Source of the DNA: Symbiodinium natans
Taxonomy: Eukaryota > Sar > Dinophyceae > Suessiales > Symbiodiniaceae
Assembly (NCBI GenBank): GCA_905221605.1
Contig: CAJNDS010001169.1
Coordinates: 558,001-622,000, forward strand
DNA: 64,000 bases
Direction of reading: 5' to 3'
Part shown: positions 12,564 to 25,400 of the stretch, in pieces
Position numbering within the stretch: the stretch's first letter is position 1
Layout of the letters: the number at the start of each line of letters is the position of its first letter
The notes under the pieces: model-generated
Told to the model about the DNA's origin: nothing
The model's input: the letters and a program-made list of their open reading frames with translations, nothing else
Databases searched by the model: none
Made by a program: the position numbers and the translations under genes

Positions 12564-12664
12564 TGACTTTGCCCGCTATTTCAATGACCTTGCCCGCTTT
12601 TTGTCATAAAGATAGCGGGCAAGGTCACTACAAGGGTGGGTGCTTTTCAGACGCCTGAAAAGCT
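12564..12664. repeat. Pair of adjacent hairpins
   Basis: TGACCTTGCCCGCT (12585-12598) is the exact reverse complement of AGCGGGCAAGGTCA (12614-12627), with a 15-nt loop. A second near-copy of the left arm lies at 12564-12579, so two pairings are possible. Directly downstream, GCTTTTCAG and CTGAAAAGC form another hairpin (about 12643-12664). The following 40 nt (AGTGAATGCTT, GATGCTG) recur in altered form at about 33785-33830, so part of this block is dispersed. Confidence 0.5.
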
Positions 12665-13414
12665 GCTAAACTAGTGAATGCTTGAACTTGAGATGCTGAA
12701 CCTTCAACCCTACACCCTAAACCCTAAACCCGAAACCCTAAACCCTAAACCCTTAACCCCCTTCAAGCACCCTTAAACCTCCCCCCCCCCCCCCCCCCCC
12801 CGAAGCCCTGGGCTGCCAGGAGCTCGGGGAGCTCGGGGCCGGTTGGGTGCTTTTCTTTCACTTTGCGCCCTGGCTGTCCTCAGGGCCTGGGGTTTTCAAG
12901 GGTGTTGGGGTTTAGGGTTTGGGGTTTTAGGGTTTAGGGTTTAGAGTTGGGGATTTTTGCGTTTCAGGTTTGCCACTTCAGGGGGTTTTGAGGGGGGTTC
13001 TGGGGTTTTAGGGCTTAGCTTTTCGGGTTTCGGGTGTGCGGTTTGTGGTGCTTTCGTATCTGTTCCGGGTGCTGGGCTTAGGCAGGGCTCGTTTGCGCCC
13101 ATCCTGATGGTGCTATTAGTCCTGAGTAGGGAAGAAGTGGAATTCGGTGCTTCGTATCCCTTTTCTAGAGCCCTTTACGGACTACACAGGGTCCTAATTC
13201 ACAAGGGGCTTTAGGCCTCAGGCAACCTTTGGGAGGACCGCTCCTTGTAGAATGTGAGTAGGCTAACTGACGGGTTGAGAAGGGTTCATGTCGGGAATAG
13301 GGTTTGCAGTAGGGCTCAGCATCTTCCTGCATTTGGGGCCCCTATTGGCGATTAGTTGGGGTCATTTGAGAAAGCATGCTGAAAGGCCAGGTTTGCTATT
13401 TGCCCGACGCACAG

Positions 13415-16400
13415 AGGTGCAGTTCCTTGGCTTTCTGTGCATCTTCCTCTTCGTCCTCCAGTGGCTGGGCAGCAAGGCCCTTTCTTTTAAAAAACTTCCG
13501 TCATGCCGAAATCACAAACCTGAAGCCCGCCCTAAACGAGAACCCCAGACCCGAACCGAAAGCCCGAAAACTGTCACGGGGATCGTGGGCTCACAAGCTG
13601 AGCGAGCTTAACGTACTTAAAGGTTCGTGGGTAGTCAAAGTGGAGGTGATAAGAGAAACATACCCCAAATAAGGTGTTAACTGGATACAACCACTTAGAA
13701 CTCATAACCCATGTTTCAGCCACACCCTAAGCCCCCAGCCCCAGAGTTGGCTGCCCACGTACTCCGAAACCTTAAACCCCTAACCCCGAAGCCTCAAACC
13801 TATAAACAGTAAACCCTAGACGAAACCCTCAACCCTAAACCCTAAACCCCTTTAAGCGAACTTAGGCTGCCCTCCTACTTCGTCTTCCGCGCTGCGACGC
13901 CAGAAGACCTGGCGTCCTGGCGCAATCACACGGGCACGAAGAGGCCCGGTGTCGCCATATTTCAACAGGCATCTAGGGTTCAGGGCCTAGGGCTTAGGGC
14001 TTTAGGGTCTTGTCTTGCTGCCATCTCTTCAGAAGGTTCATGTACATGTGTAGATCCAAACTCTAAGCTTTGGAGTAAATCGTACGCCTAAGCCCTGAGC
14101 TCGGGATCCAACAAGGTACCGAGCCCTACGAAGCCGAGACGTCAAACCCAACCCCCCCAAAACCCTGAACCCTAAGCCCTAGAAACCCCTCTAACCCAAA
14201 ACCCTAAGCCCCGAGCCTTGTACCCCAAACACCCAAACCCCAAGCCCCAAACCCCAAACCGAACCTGGGCTCAGGGATCAGCCCATCTCTTTTGATTGGA
14301 TCACTGCGGGCAACGTGGGCCCTCACGGCGCTTCTTCGTCATGGCCGCTTGGGCTTCCGGGGTCGACTTGTTGGCGTCAGGGTTTGGGGCTTTAGCGGGC
14401 TTTAGGGTCTAGGGCTTTTGCTTCAGGATTTGTTGCAAGTGTTTGGAGTAGGGCGAGTAGGCTTAGAGCTTGGGAAGGCAAGGATGTGATATACGCCACT
14501 GAAAGAAGAACCGCAGCTTAGAGCCCATAAAGTGTTCTGGAACGAGTTCGGTTGAAGGTCTAAGGTTTAATGTGTAAGAGAAATGCCTAAGCCCTAAACT
14601 CCTATACCTTAGAACCCTAAACTTTCCTAAGCCCTAAACTAAGCTCCCCCCCCTGATACCCGTGAAGTGACCTCCCCCTATACCCATGAAGCCCACAACG
14701 CTTCTGGAGCCTTAGTTGCATTCAAGGTCAGGGTCAGAAGCCCTATACCCTAAACCCTAAACCCTAAACCCTAAACCCTAAACCCTAAACCCTAAACCCT
14801 AAACCCTAAACCCTAAACCCTAAACCCTAAACCCTAAACCCTAAACCCTAAACCCTAAACCCTAAACCCTAAACCCTAAACCCTAATACCCTAAACCCTA
14901 AACCCTAAACCCTAAACCCTAAACCCTAAACCCTAAACCCTAAACCCTAAACCCTAAACCCGAAACCCTAAACCCTAAACCCTAAACCCTAAACCCTAAA
15001 CCCTGAGACAGGCCATGGCTGTGCTCCTTGGCCACGGCTGTTGTGATGCTGCTTCTACTTCCGCAGTATTCCAGGCGGGGGTGGGTGGCGATGCGATTCC
15101 TTCTAGGGTTTGGGGTTTAGGGTTTGAGGTTTCGGGGTGTGGCAGGTATAGCTCCGGGAGGTTATGCTCACAGCGCGCACCTGCATGGTTCTAGAATGTG
15201 CCACGCCTGTATAGGGTGCCACGCAGGCTACAGCACTGGACCAAGCAGCACGTCGACCGGCAGCACCTTGATGCAGCACATGGGGGGAGTTTCGGGTTAA
15301 GGGTTTTGGGGGAGGGCTATCTATTTTCGAGTCTCTTGGTTATGGGGCGCAGGGTTTAAGGCTTAGGTTGAGGCGTGACAGGCCGCAATAGGCACGGAGG
15401 AGCCGGATGTTCGGCGTTTTCGGGTTAGGACTTATACGCTTTAGAATGTCATGCTCTTTGGCTAGGTATCTTATTCGTCACCAAGGCCTGCAAACAGGCG
15501 CCCCTATCCCAAAACCCTGAAAACTCAGCTCGTCCGCGAGACCCCAAGTTGCAAACCATCAGTGTGTACCAGGCACGTGCATCCAGACGACTTCGCCCTC
15601 TTCATCGAGGGCCTGCCGGAGGATGCGAGGCCCACATCTTTTATTGCATCTTAATAAGCCGTTAAAGGCCTTAAAAGGCTTCTAAGCCCTGAGCATCCAA
15701 CGTAGCCCCCCAAAGCCTGCCTGTGTTGCATGGGAGCGCTCCGCTGTTTTTCTGGCTTCAGTGAGCCTAGTAGACTTCCACTTCCCGAATAGGCGTCGCC
15801 GCTCCACGGCTCCGCCCCTGTTTTAGGGTATGGTCCACTTGGGCCCAAAACTCTTGAACTCTTATGCCCTGAACCAAGTCAGGCTTCAGCATCCTGGTTG
15901 TTTCGAGGTTTCGAAGTTGAAGGATTCGGGGTTTTGGGGTGGTTTGGGGTGAAAGTGCCTCAAGGGCCTCTGCTGGTCAAGCTGAGCTGATAAGCTTGGA
16001 AGAGCTTTTGCGGCAGGGACGAGGAGGAGATCAAGCAGTTCATTGCCGCCGGCCTCAGTCAGACCATGTCTGCTTCAGCCAAGCATGGGAATCAGGGGAA
16101 GAGAGGGCTTTAAAGCTCTCCTCTTTCATGGGAGGGTCCAACCTTCAGCTTTTTTCTGAGGAGGCCCATGGGCGGGAGGGCGAGGAGACCGACGTGGTCA
16201 TGGCTTCTTGCCTCTTAAGCAGGGTTTGACTCTGGCTGTTAGGCCCTGCTAGGCCTCTTCGGATCTTTTCTTCAGACGAGGAGACCTTCCAAAATCGAGG
16301 AGAGAATGGAAGCTTGAACCGGCACATTCTGGGCCAGCGAGCTCTTGGCCGAAGCCCCATTGTCCTGTCCTTTTCAAGAACTCAGGTAGCGATCGCATAC

Positions 16401-19400
16401 GATGTGGCAAAGTTCCAATCGATGCTGGCAGACATTCGGGAGGCGAAGGAGGACCAGAACCCAAAGCAAGTTTTGACAGCTCTCATGCAGGGCCAGATTA
16501 TGCTCTGAAGCCCAGACTCAAACCCTTAGCCCCAGACCCCTAACCCTGAGCCCTAACCCTAAACCCCAAAGCTCAAAACCAAAGTCCTAATTCTAGGTTT
16601 CGGCTTCCTTCCATCCGCCAGCGGTTTTCGGGGTTTTGAGGGTGGTTTGGGGGTTTTAGGAGTTTGAGATTTTCGGGGAGAAGTGCTGAAGGGATTGAGG
16701 GTTCAAAGCGTATTCAGCTGCAGGTTTCAGGGACCCACCCTAATGAGGAGGAGAGGCAGAAGTTCCCAACGCAGTCTTCTAGGCGGAAGGGATGAGCAGC
16801 ATTGAATTGCGGTAGATGAAACCCCTGTCGCAGAGCCCTTGGGTTTAGGGTTTAGGGTTTGCCGTAAGAGGAACTCCGAGAGGCCCCCACCATGGAGAAA
16901 GCCGTCTTCGAGGAGGGGGGCTTACTTGGAGGGTTCATGGGTAGGCAGTAGGTTTCTCTGTAACCCTAGTGAGGCTATCGTCTGCAACAAACATCAGAGT
17001 GCTTTCCTGCCCTTTCACCACGGGTAGAACTGCTGATGAACTTGCAAGTGGGGTAATGTGGGCATGAGATGGCAGAAGCCTAGAGGCTTGGAGTTAGAGG
17101 CTTCCGAAGCTGCATCCAAAGAAATCCACAGCGTCGAAGAGCGCCTAACCGCGTCTGCGAGCTCCTAACTGCACTTGCAGCCGCCTATAGTGACTTTAGT
17201 GCCTGAATGCGTGTCTGGGCGCCTACCTCCCGGCCCGAATACATCGGAGCTTTGCAAGAACTTCCACGCTCCGTGAATATTCCCTTTCCAGGCTCGGCTG
17301 CGAGAGCGGCGAGCTCCCTTTAGGCCTCTCCAGTTTCAGGGGTAGGGTTGAGCGTGGGGTCTGGGTTCCCACTTCTTTCGTAGATTCAGCAGCTCGCCGT
17401 AGCTTCTGACTTTCCGCATCTCCATGAAGACTTCGGGGCTTGAACGCCCAAGAATCGCTACTGCGACACTTCATGGTGCATGCAGTTTACGGCGACTGCT
17501 GTTTCGGGTTCTGTTTCCCTCTATAGATGGGCGGGGTTATAAACAGTAGTAACCGATCATAACCTCATGTGGCGTACTTGGAACCCAACGTAGAACTATG
17601 CATGAACCTTCAAGTTTACCCTCTGATGAAGCTTTACAGGCCATGAGCTTAGATCATGTATGGGCCCTGTTCTGAGTTGACGTTCTCAATCCCCCCCCCC
17701 CCGTGTCTACCTCAACCCTCAAGAACCCAGCCACATCAACGCGGGGCGAACGGGGCTCTAGCATGTTCTAGCGGTCAGAGGCCACTTGCCCTAAGATCTT
17801 GAAGCCCTCAGCAGCCCTGAGCCCTAAAGCCCAAATTCCGAGAGCCTAAGACTTTAACACCCTAGACCCAAGAACTCCAAAACCTAAAGCCCTTAAACCC
17901 AAAAAATCTAAATCCCTAAAACCCGAGACCCCAAACCCTTAAATCCCCAAAACCGTAGACCCTAAATCCCTACAACCCTAAACCCTAAACCCTAACAAAC
18001 TCAAGCCCCCACCCTCCCGACAGGTCCTCCGATGCCCTGCGGGAAGCGCTTCCCTGCACAGGCAGCTATCCAGATTTTGTTATATAGATACACATATACA
18101 CAAAACTTAGAGATATCAATAAATCTATATACACATGTAATGATGAGTTATAAGTAGTCCAGTTCGCCAGGACGCCCAGTAGTACCCTTGTTCCTCTTCT
18201 CTTTTTCAGTGCCCTCATTCCCGAATTTAACCTGTTGAACCAAAACAGGCACCCTGGTTTTTCCTCGATCGGGGTTGGGATAGCAGATGGAAGTGCACAT
18301 TTCAAGTTTGTGAGTTTGGGCCTTGGAAGGATTGGTTAGGCCCGACTAAGCCCTAAACTTCAAGCACCCGTGACAGGCCAGGCGGTGGTGGTCCTCCGCT
18401 CACAAAGCGAGCATCGCGAGGTGCTCGAGGAATGGGACACTTTCTATGAGCCTCGGCGGGTTCACAGGTAGAGCGGCTTGGTTTGTTTTGTTTAAATCAT
18501 CTGGGCTGGCATCAAATTGAGGATTCAGGATGTATGCGAGGTCACGCTTGTGGCATCGTAGGTAGAGGCATGAAATTCTAACCGTCTCCTTGGTGCATCC
18601 ATCGATGCTGGTCCACAAAGACGTGCCCGCCTAACCATGACCCCTGGATCCGGAACCCTGTAATCATTCTAAAACCCTAGAACAAACCTTTACATCCTGA
18701 GCCCTACTTCCTGAAGATCCAACAAGAACGGAGGAGTGGCTCATGACATCATTGCAGTGCTTGAAGATCAACAGCAACTCGGGCTTCGTTCATTTTGCTC
18801 GAACCGAGTCTAGTCCAAAACCCTAAGCCTCTCCCGGATTTGTGATTGTCATTTAAGGCGGTAGTGCCAAGACGACAGTGCGACGCCCTGAAGCCCCACA
18901 ACCTTTAAACCGTGAACCCTAGACCCATACTCGCCTGTGGATTGGGTTCTAATGCCTGGAGGCCGTCAGCCACGCTTCCGGGGACGTCACGTCGCACCTC
19001 GTCTCTCAGAGCAGTAGAGTCTAGAGTTTATGGGGTGTGTAGGGTGAAAGTGTTTTAGGGCCTAAAGCCCTCGTTCCCCCGCTGGGGTCGAACTGACAGA
19101 CAAATTTGGCGATTCTACAAGAAGCTTTGGATCAGCGGCAGTCGGTAGCTGAACCCTGAGCCTTAAACCCGCTAACACCCTAAACCTAAGCCCTCACTTG
19201 TCGGCTGTCAGTGGGTGCCACAAACTCGAGAAGGCTGATGCTGACGATGCTCGAGCCGAACCACTTCTTCTCAAGCTGTATACCCCCATGCTGACCTTTG
19301 ATACCCTACCCCCAAAAGCCCTAAACCCCCGATCCCTTGACAACAAAAACCCTAAACCCCAAGACGAAAGCAGCTTGCAAGACCAAGCCCCAACCCCCAC

Positions 19401-22400
19401 CCTCCCCCCCAGTTCTCCTCAACCCCAAGCCCAGAACCCAAAACCCTAACTTCAAGCCCAAACCCTGAGGTTCGGATCACTCGGGCGGCAAATCCCTCGG
19501 ACATCCTGTGGGAGAATCTGGGCGCCAGGGCCTTACCTGAGATTGGCACGGGAAGCCTGAAAAGAAGGCCGGCTGGTGCTAATGATTCCTTTGGCGGGCC
19601 TTGGCGGGATTTGGGAGCACGGGTTTTGGGAGCACCGCGGGCCTGAGAAGCCTGCAAAACGACAGCCGGCTGATGCTGATGATGCCTTTGCGGGCCTCGG
19701 CCGGGTTTTGGGAGCACCGCGGGCCTGAGAAGCCTGCAAAAAGACAGCCGGCTGATGCTGATGATGCTCGCCTTTGCGGGCCTTTGCGGGTTTTGGGAGC
19801 ACCGCGTGCCTGAGAAGCCTGCAAAAAGACAGCCGGCTGATGCTGATGATGCTCGCTTTTGCGGGCCTTTGCGGGTTTTGGGAGCACCGCGGGCCTGAGA
19901 AGCCTGCAAAACGACAGCCGGCTGATGCCGATGATGCCTTTGCGGGCCTCGGCCGGTTTTGGGAGCACCCCTGCAAAAAGACAGCCGGCTGATATTGATG
20001 ATGCTCGCCTTTGCGGGCCTTGGCGGGTTTTGGGAGCACCGCGGGCCTGAGAAGCCTGCAAAACGACAGCCGGCTGATGCTGATGATGCCTTTGCGGGCC
20101 TTTGCGGGTTTTGGGAGCACCGCGGGCCTGAGAAGCCTGCAAAAAGACAGCCGGCTGATGCTGCTGATGCTCGTCTTTGCCCGCGGGCCTGAGAAGCCTG
20201 CAAAACGACAGCCGGCTGATGCTGATGATGCCTTTGCGGGCCTCGGCCGGGTTTTGGGAGCACCGCGGGCCTGAGAAGCTGCAAAAAGACGGCTGATGCT
20301 GATGATGCCTTTGCGGGCCTCGGCCGGGTTTTGGGAGCAGCGCAGGACTGAGAAGCCTGAAAAAAGACAGCCGGCTGATGCTGATGATGCTCGCCTTTGC
20401 GGGCCTTGGCGGGTTTTGGGAGCACTGCGGGCCTGAGAAGCCTGCAAAACGACAGCCGGCTGATGCTGATGATGCCTTTGCGGGCCTCGGCCGGGTTTTG
20501 GGAGCACCGCAGGACTGAGAAGCCTGAAAAAAGACAGCCGGCTGATGCTGATGATGCTCGCCTTTGCGGGCCTTGGCGGGTTTGGGACGACAGCCGGCTG
20601 ATGCTGCGGATCTTGGCCGGGTTTTGGGAGCACCGCGGGCCTGAGAAGCCTGCAAAAAAACAGCCGGCTGATGCTGCTGATGCTCGCCTTTGCGGGCCTT
20701 GGCGGGTTTTGGGAGCACCGCGGGCCTGAGAAGCTTGCAAAACGACAGCCGGCTGATGCTGATGATGCCTTTGCGGGCCTTGGCAGGTTTTGGGAGCACC
20801 GCAGGACTTGAGAAGCCTGAAAAAAGACAGCCGGCTGATGCTGATGATGCGCGCCTTGGCGGGCCTTGGCAGGTTTTGGGAGCATTGCAAAAAGACAGCC
20901 GGCTTCAGGGTCTAGGGTCGCGGCTTTAGTTTAGGGTGTCAACAAGTTCAGGTGCTTCGGACTTGGGGTTATTGGATCTTGTCTTGAGGGTTTGGAGGGT
21001 TTACTCAAACGGTTCTAAGATTGTCTCTTCGCATAGAAAAATTGTTAAGCGAGACACCACGCCCTAAACAACCCTAAGCCCTAAACCCTAAACCCTAAAC
21101 CCTAAACCCCAAACCCGAAACCTTGTATGGGGGTTGTTCTAAGTTCTGGCCCCTTCTAATTCTCTGTTCTCATACAGTGCCTTAGATTGAGGGGCACCGA
21201 ACAGGTGATCATCATTGGGAGGGAGGGCCGTAAATCGAAACATATAAAACTGCAAGGCTCGTCTATAGTATCTTAACCCAAAAGGTTTATTTAAAGGGGT
21301 TTGGGGGGGAAGTAAGGGAACCTTCATGCCCCGAACCCTCTTCAGTACATCCCTAAAGCTTAAACCCCCAAGCCCCCAACTCTCATCGAACTAGGGGCCC
21401 CAAACCCCAAACCCGAAACCTGCAACCCCAAACCCTAAATCCTCCGTCCCCCACCCTGACTGAAGAGCCTGAGACTTCACATCGTTCGCGGCTCTACCTG
21501 CGGGCGAAGACCTATGGCATTGTGGCCCTGCGCCTTGGCTCCGAGGGTTAGGGCAGAGGGCTCAAGGCAGACGCCGCTCCTTTTTAGTCTTGTTCTGTGT
21601 GCAGCAGGACAGCGTCTTGCTTGAATAGCACTGCTTGTTGTCTTTACGTCTGCAGCATTTTCGCACTCGAGCTCTGGTTGCTGCATTCTTGGTTTGGAGA
21701 GCGCTGGATTTTTGCACCCCCCACCACCCACCGCCCCCCCCCAACCCGCAAAATTAGAACAACCTGACGCCCCAAAGTTGGTTCATATCAGACACACAAA
21801 GAAGGGTCGCACCCTGCATGCTTCTTGGTAGAAGGGATGGTGGTGTGTCCTTTTTGGGCTTCTTGGGTGCTTGGGCTGGAGCACCGCCGAGGATTCTCCT
21901 CGCTTGCCTTAGTCTGGTTGTGGCCTTGAACTGGGCCCTGGATGGGGCGCTTGGAAGGAAGGTGGGGTGGTACGGTTTAAGGTTTTGGGTTGGTCCGGCT
22001 GCAGAGTTTGTTAAGGTTTGCGGTTCGGGGTTCAGGGTCTTCGTTGTCTTTACTGTTGTGGGTTCAGTTGGGTTTTGGCTCCAGTGTGTTTTCGGACTTG
22101 GGGTTTTGGATTCCAACTCGAAGTCCAACCCCAAACCTAAAGAATCTAGATGCGAGGTTAGCTAAGTTGCGGTCCTTTCTATCAGTGATCCTATGGCAAC
22201 ACGGAGCCTTGTGTATAGGGCAGCCCCGAAAGGGCCCATAGTTTGGAATTTCGCATATATGTTCCCGCTCTGGGTTGCCGGAAAGAAGTTTCAATCAAGT
22301 TGCTATAAACGATCGGCCGAAAGGCCGCAAGGGTCCCCCGGCGCAGAGCTACACGATCACAGATTCAGGGACTCGGTGGACAGCTTCTTTGCTATATGTA

Positions 22401-25400
22401 GTTTCCATAGCAGCCATGTAAAATGACAACAACAAAGAGCAGCCACGCGCCACCTGCCCGAACATGTGAAGCCCTAAGCCCGAGACCACCGCAGCAATCG
22501 AGGCTCCCGTCACCCTAAAAGCGAGCTGCTTGCAGCTGAGGACATGGGCACCACAAGCCTTGTAACCGATTACCATCGCGGTGTTTAAACTGTACGGAAA
22601 ACAGCAATCCTCCCAGCCCTTCCTAAACCCTGAGCGTCAGAATAAACTTTAAATCCCCAAAATCCGCTCTTAGTCTTTCGGCCCCTTGCAACCTTCCGTG
22701 GCTCAGAACACTCGAGTCTCGGGGGCCTTGGCAACGCTCTCGAGACCTGGTGGCAACTTGCTGTTCTGTTCCTTAGCATGTAGCGGTTTAGGGTTTAGTC
22801 TTTAGGGTTGAGGGCACCGGTACCAGAAAGGTTGATTAAGTTCTTAACCAAAGAGGGAAGGAAAATAGATGGAGCAAGACCGAGAACTTGTGCCCTCGGC
22901 ACCAAGCCCTCCTGCATGATTCTGCAGCTCCTATCCCAAATCGTGATTGTCACAGACGAGGCTATAAACGCCTGACAGCCCTGAATACTTCACCAAAACA
23001 CACTATTCGCAAGCCGTGGGCACTGGCCCTTGTCGAGAAGGAGTCCACGCCTTGAAAAGACTGGCCAAGATCTTGTTTACAACATGCTGCCCTCTGAGAC
23101 GGTAGCTACCATATCCTAAACTGTAAGCCCTAAAGCCCTAGAACCCTAAAACCCCTAAACCTCGAAACCCTCACAACAAACATCGGAGACCCTAAGCCCT
23201 AGACCCTGGAGTCCTGGCCCTCGCTTCAGCCAAAGGAGCTTGCTCGTCGCGCTCGTGGTGATGGGCACAAGGATCTGGGCTTCCCGCACCATCAGGACCG
23301 GGCTGCAAGGACCTTAAATTAACTTGCCATAGTAATGAAGGCAAAGTATTTGCTATGTCTCTGCTATTATGCCAGAGCAGAAATGGCAATTTCATCTTGG
23401 GTCAACCCAGATGTCCAAAGCGACAACAGTTTCGCATTTGGGCCGAACGCAGAAGCCAAGAAGCGATGACAGCTTCGAGGACGGCCAGCGCGGCCAAGCC
23501 CACGCCTAGGCCAGAGCGTGAGTTTAGTCCTAAAAGCGAGTAGCCTTCAAGAAAAACGCGCCCGTCCTGGACGGGTGCACTGCCGCGCGCCGCACGGCAA
23601 CCTCTACCTACCCTCCTTTTCATGCTTGAGCTCCGCACTGTTTGGCGTCCTTTACCCAAGTTGCTTGCCCGAACCACCTGGGCGCGCCCGCAGGAAGCAG
23701 GTGATGCAGCAGATGCACGAGCTGCTCGGATCTGAAACCGGAAGGGGATATGCTCGAATCGAGATTCAAGACTAAACCCTAAACCCTAAACCCTAAACCC
23801 CTCAACCCCTGAACCCTAAACCCTAAACCCTAAACCCTAAACCTTAAACCCTAAACCCTAAACCCTAAACCCTAAACCCTAAACCCTAAACCATCGGCGA
23901 TCCTCGGACCTTGTGCTAAGCTTCCGCAATTTTCCTCAGTCCGGTGGAGTATTGCTCAACCTGGCTTCGTCGACTTAGAAATTTCAGGTGTTCAGGTGCC
24001 AGAGTTTGGGATTGAGTCCCCTTCGCCCTATAAGATCTAAACTCCAAGATGCATCTTCCACCTTATACAAAAGCCAGCAGCTTTTTTTGAAAGGTTTGTT
24101 GGGCCACAGCTGGAGGGTAGTTTGTAACATACACAAGGAAGGTCTTGGGTTCTTGATAAGGTGGCAATGCTTACCAGGGTGGGCTGTTGTGGGACAGAGT
24201 TCTGTTAGTTTAGGCCTGCGGAATCAGCCCTGACTCCGAAAGCTTGAGATGAGCAAGGACAAAGACCACTCGCGACGTCTCTTTGCTGACAAAGCTGGCG
24301 CTGTTCTACCTGACGCCTTGCTGGCAAGCGTAGTTGCAAGCGCTTAGTCGTAGACTTGCCGAGTCGCTTGATGGCTCGACAGTGCTTGTTAGATGTTAGA
24401 TTCGCGTGGGAGCAGTATATACGTTTCCTGAGCCCATGTCAGCAGCTCATCTGTGTGCCATATCAGTTCGAGTTGGCTTTGGCCTTCCACAGTGAACAGC
24501 TCGATTTTGCAGAGTGTAGTCAACCCTGCTGTTTCAACATCGTGGCTGCATGGGAGGTCGTGTTGCTAGCTTCGGGGCCTAGGACAGCATACTGCGTGAT
24601 TGCCATCCTCGTCAATTGGGACCCGATGCAGGGGGAGTGGTGCGCCCAACAGTTTGTCTGGGTGTGCACAGTAAGGGGCAGTAAGAGCGCACATCCCTTC
24701 TCGTTTCGGCATGCTAGTCTGGTTTGGTGGAAGCTGCATGAGGACTCCAGTAGTGTAGAGGACATTGTCCTTGAAGGGTGGGGTAGTCGTGCCCAGGGCG
24801 CGGTGCTGTGTTGAGCATTCTTCAAGCACGGGTAGCTTTGGACAGCCAGAAAACAGCTTGCTGAAGAGGTACACCGTTGGCGGCCTTGTCTCGGACATCT
24901 CGTCTCTTATGTTGTGACCCGACGAGGATGTTTAGTGTTCAAAGCCTTGGTCTAAGGTTTTGTGGCTCAGGCGGTTTTGGGCTTAGGGCTTACTACCTTT
25001 TGAAAGGCTTTAGGGCTTTCGGGCGCAAACTCCGAAACCGCGATGTTCAGGGTTAAGGGCTTAGGGTCTTGGGCATGGGAGGTGGGCGGGGGAGGTGGGC
25101 ACTTTCCTGAACAAATTGTGGGTCCGAGTTGACAGCAAACAGAGGAGAGACCAGCTGCGCACGGCATGGTTAAAATGATTGTCCCGCTTCTACCCCAGAC
25201 CCTACACCATCAAGCCCTAAACCGATTCCGAAGCCGAGCCGCCTCGCAAGGATCAACTGCATTACCATCCCGGTCTCCATCATCCTCGGCTGCAATCTGT
25301 TTATAAGGCCCAGGGCTTTCGGGTGTAGGGTTCAGAGCCCAGGGCCTAGCTAGGATTTATGGGGTTTAGGGTGTGGTTGTAGGGTCTGGGGTTATTTTTC

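Noticed and set aside
14741-15004. CCCTAAA arrays as true chromosome ends
   Set aside because: They are flanked on both sides by exons and occur in both orientations throughout the window, so they are interstitial.
19352-20890. Three overlapping minus-strand ORFs of 406-512 codons
   Set aside because: Produced by the 82/85-bp minisatellite, whose unit lengths rotate the frame and lack stops. The same peptide words appear in all frames.
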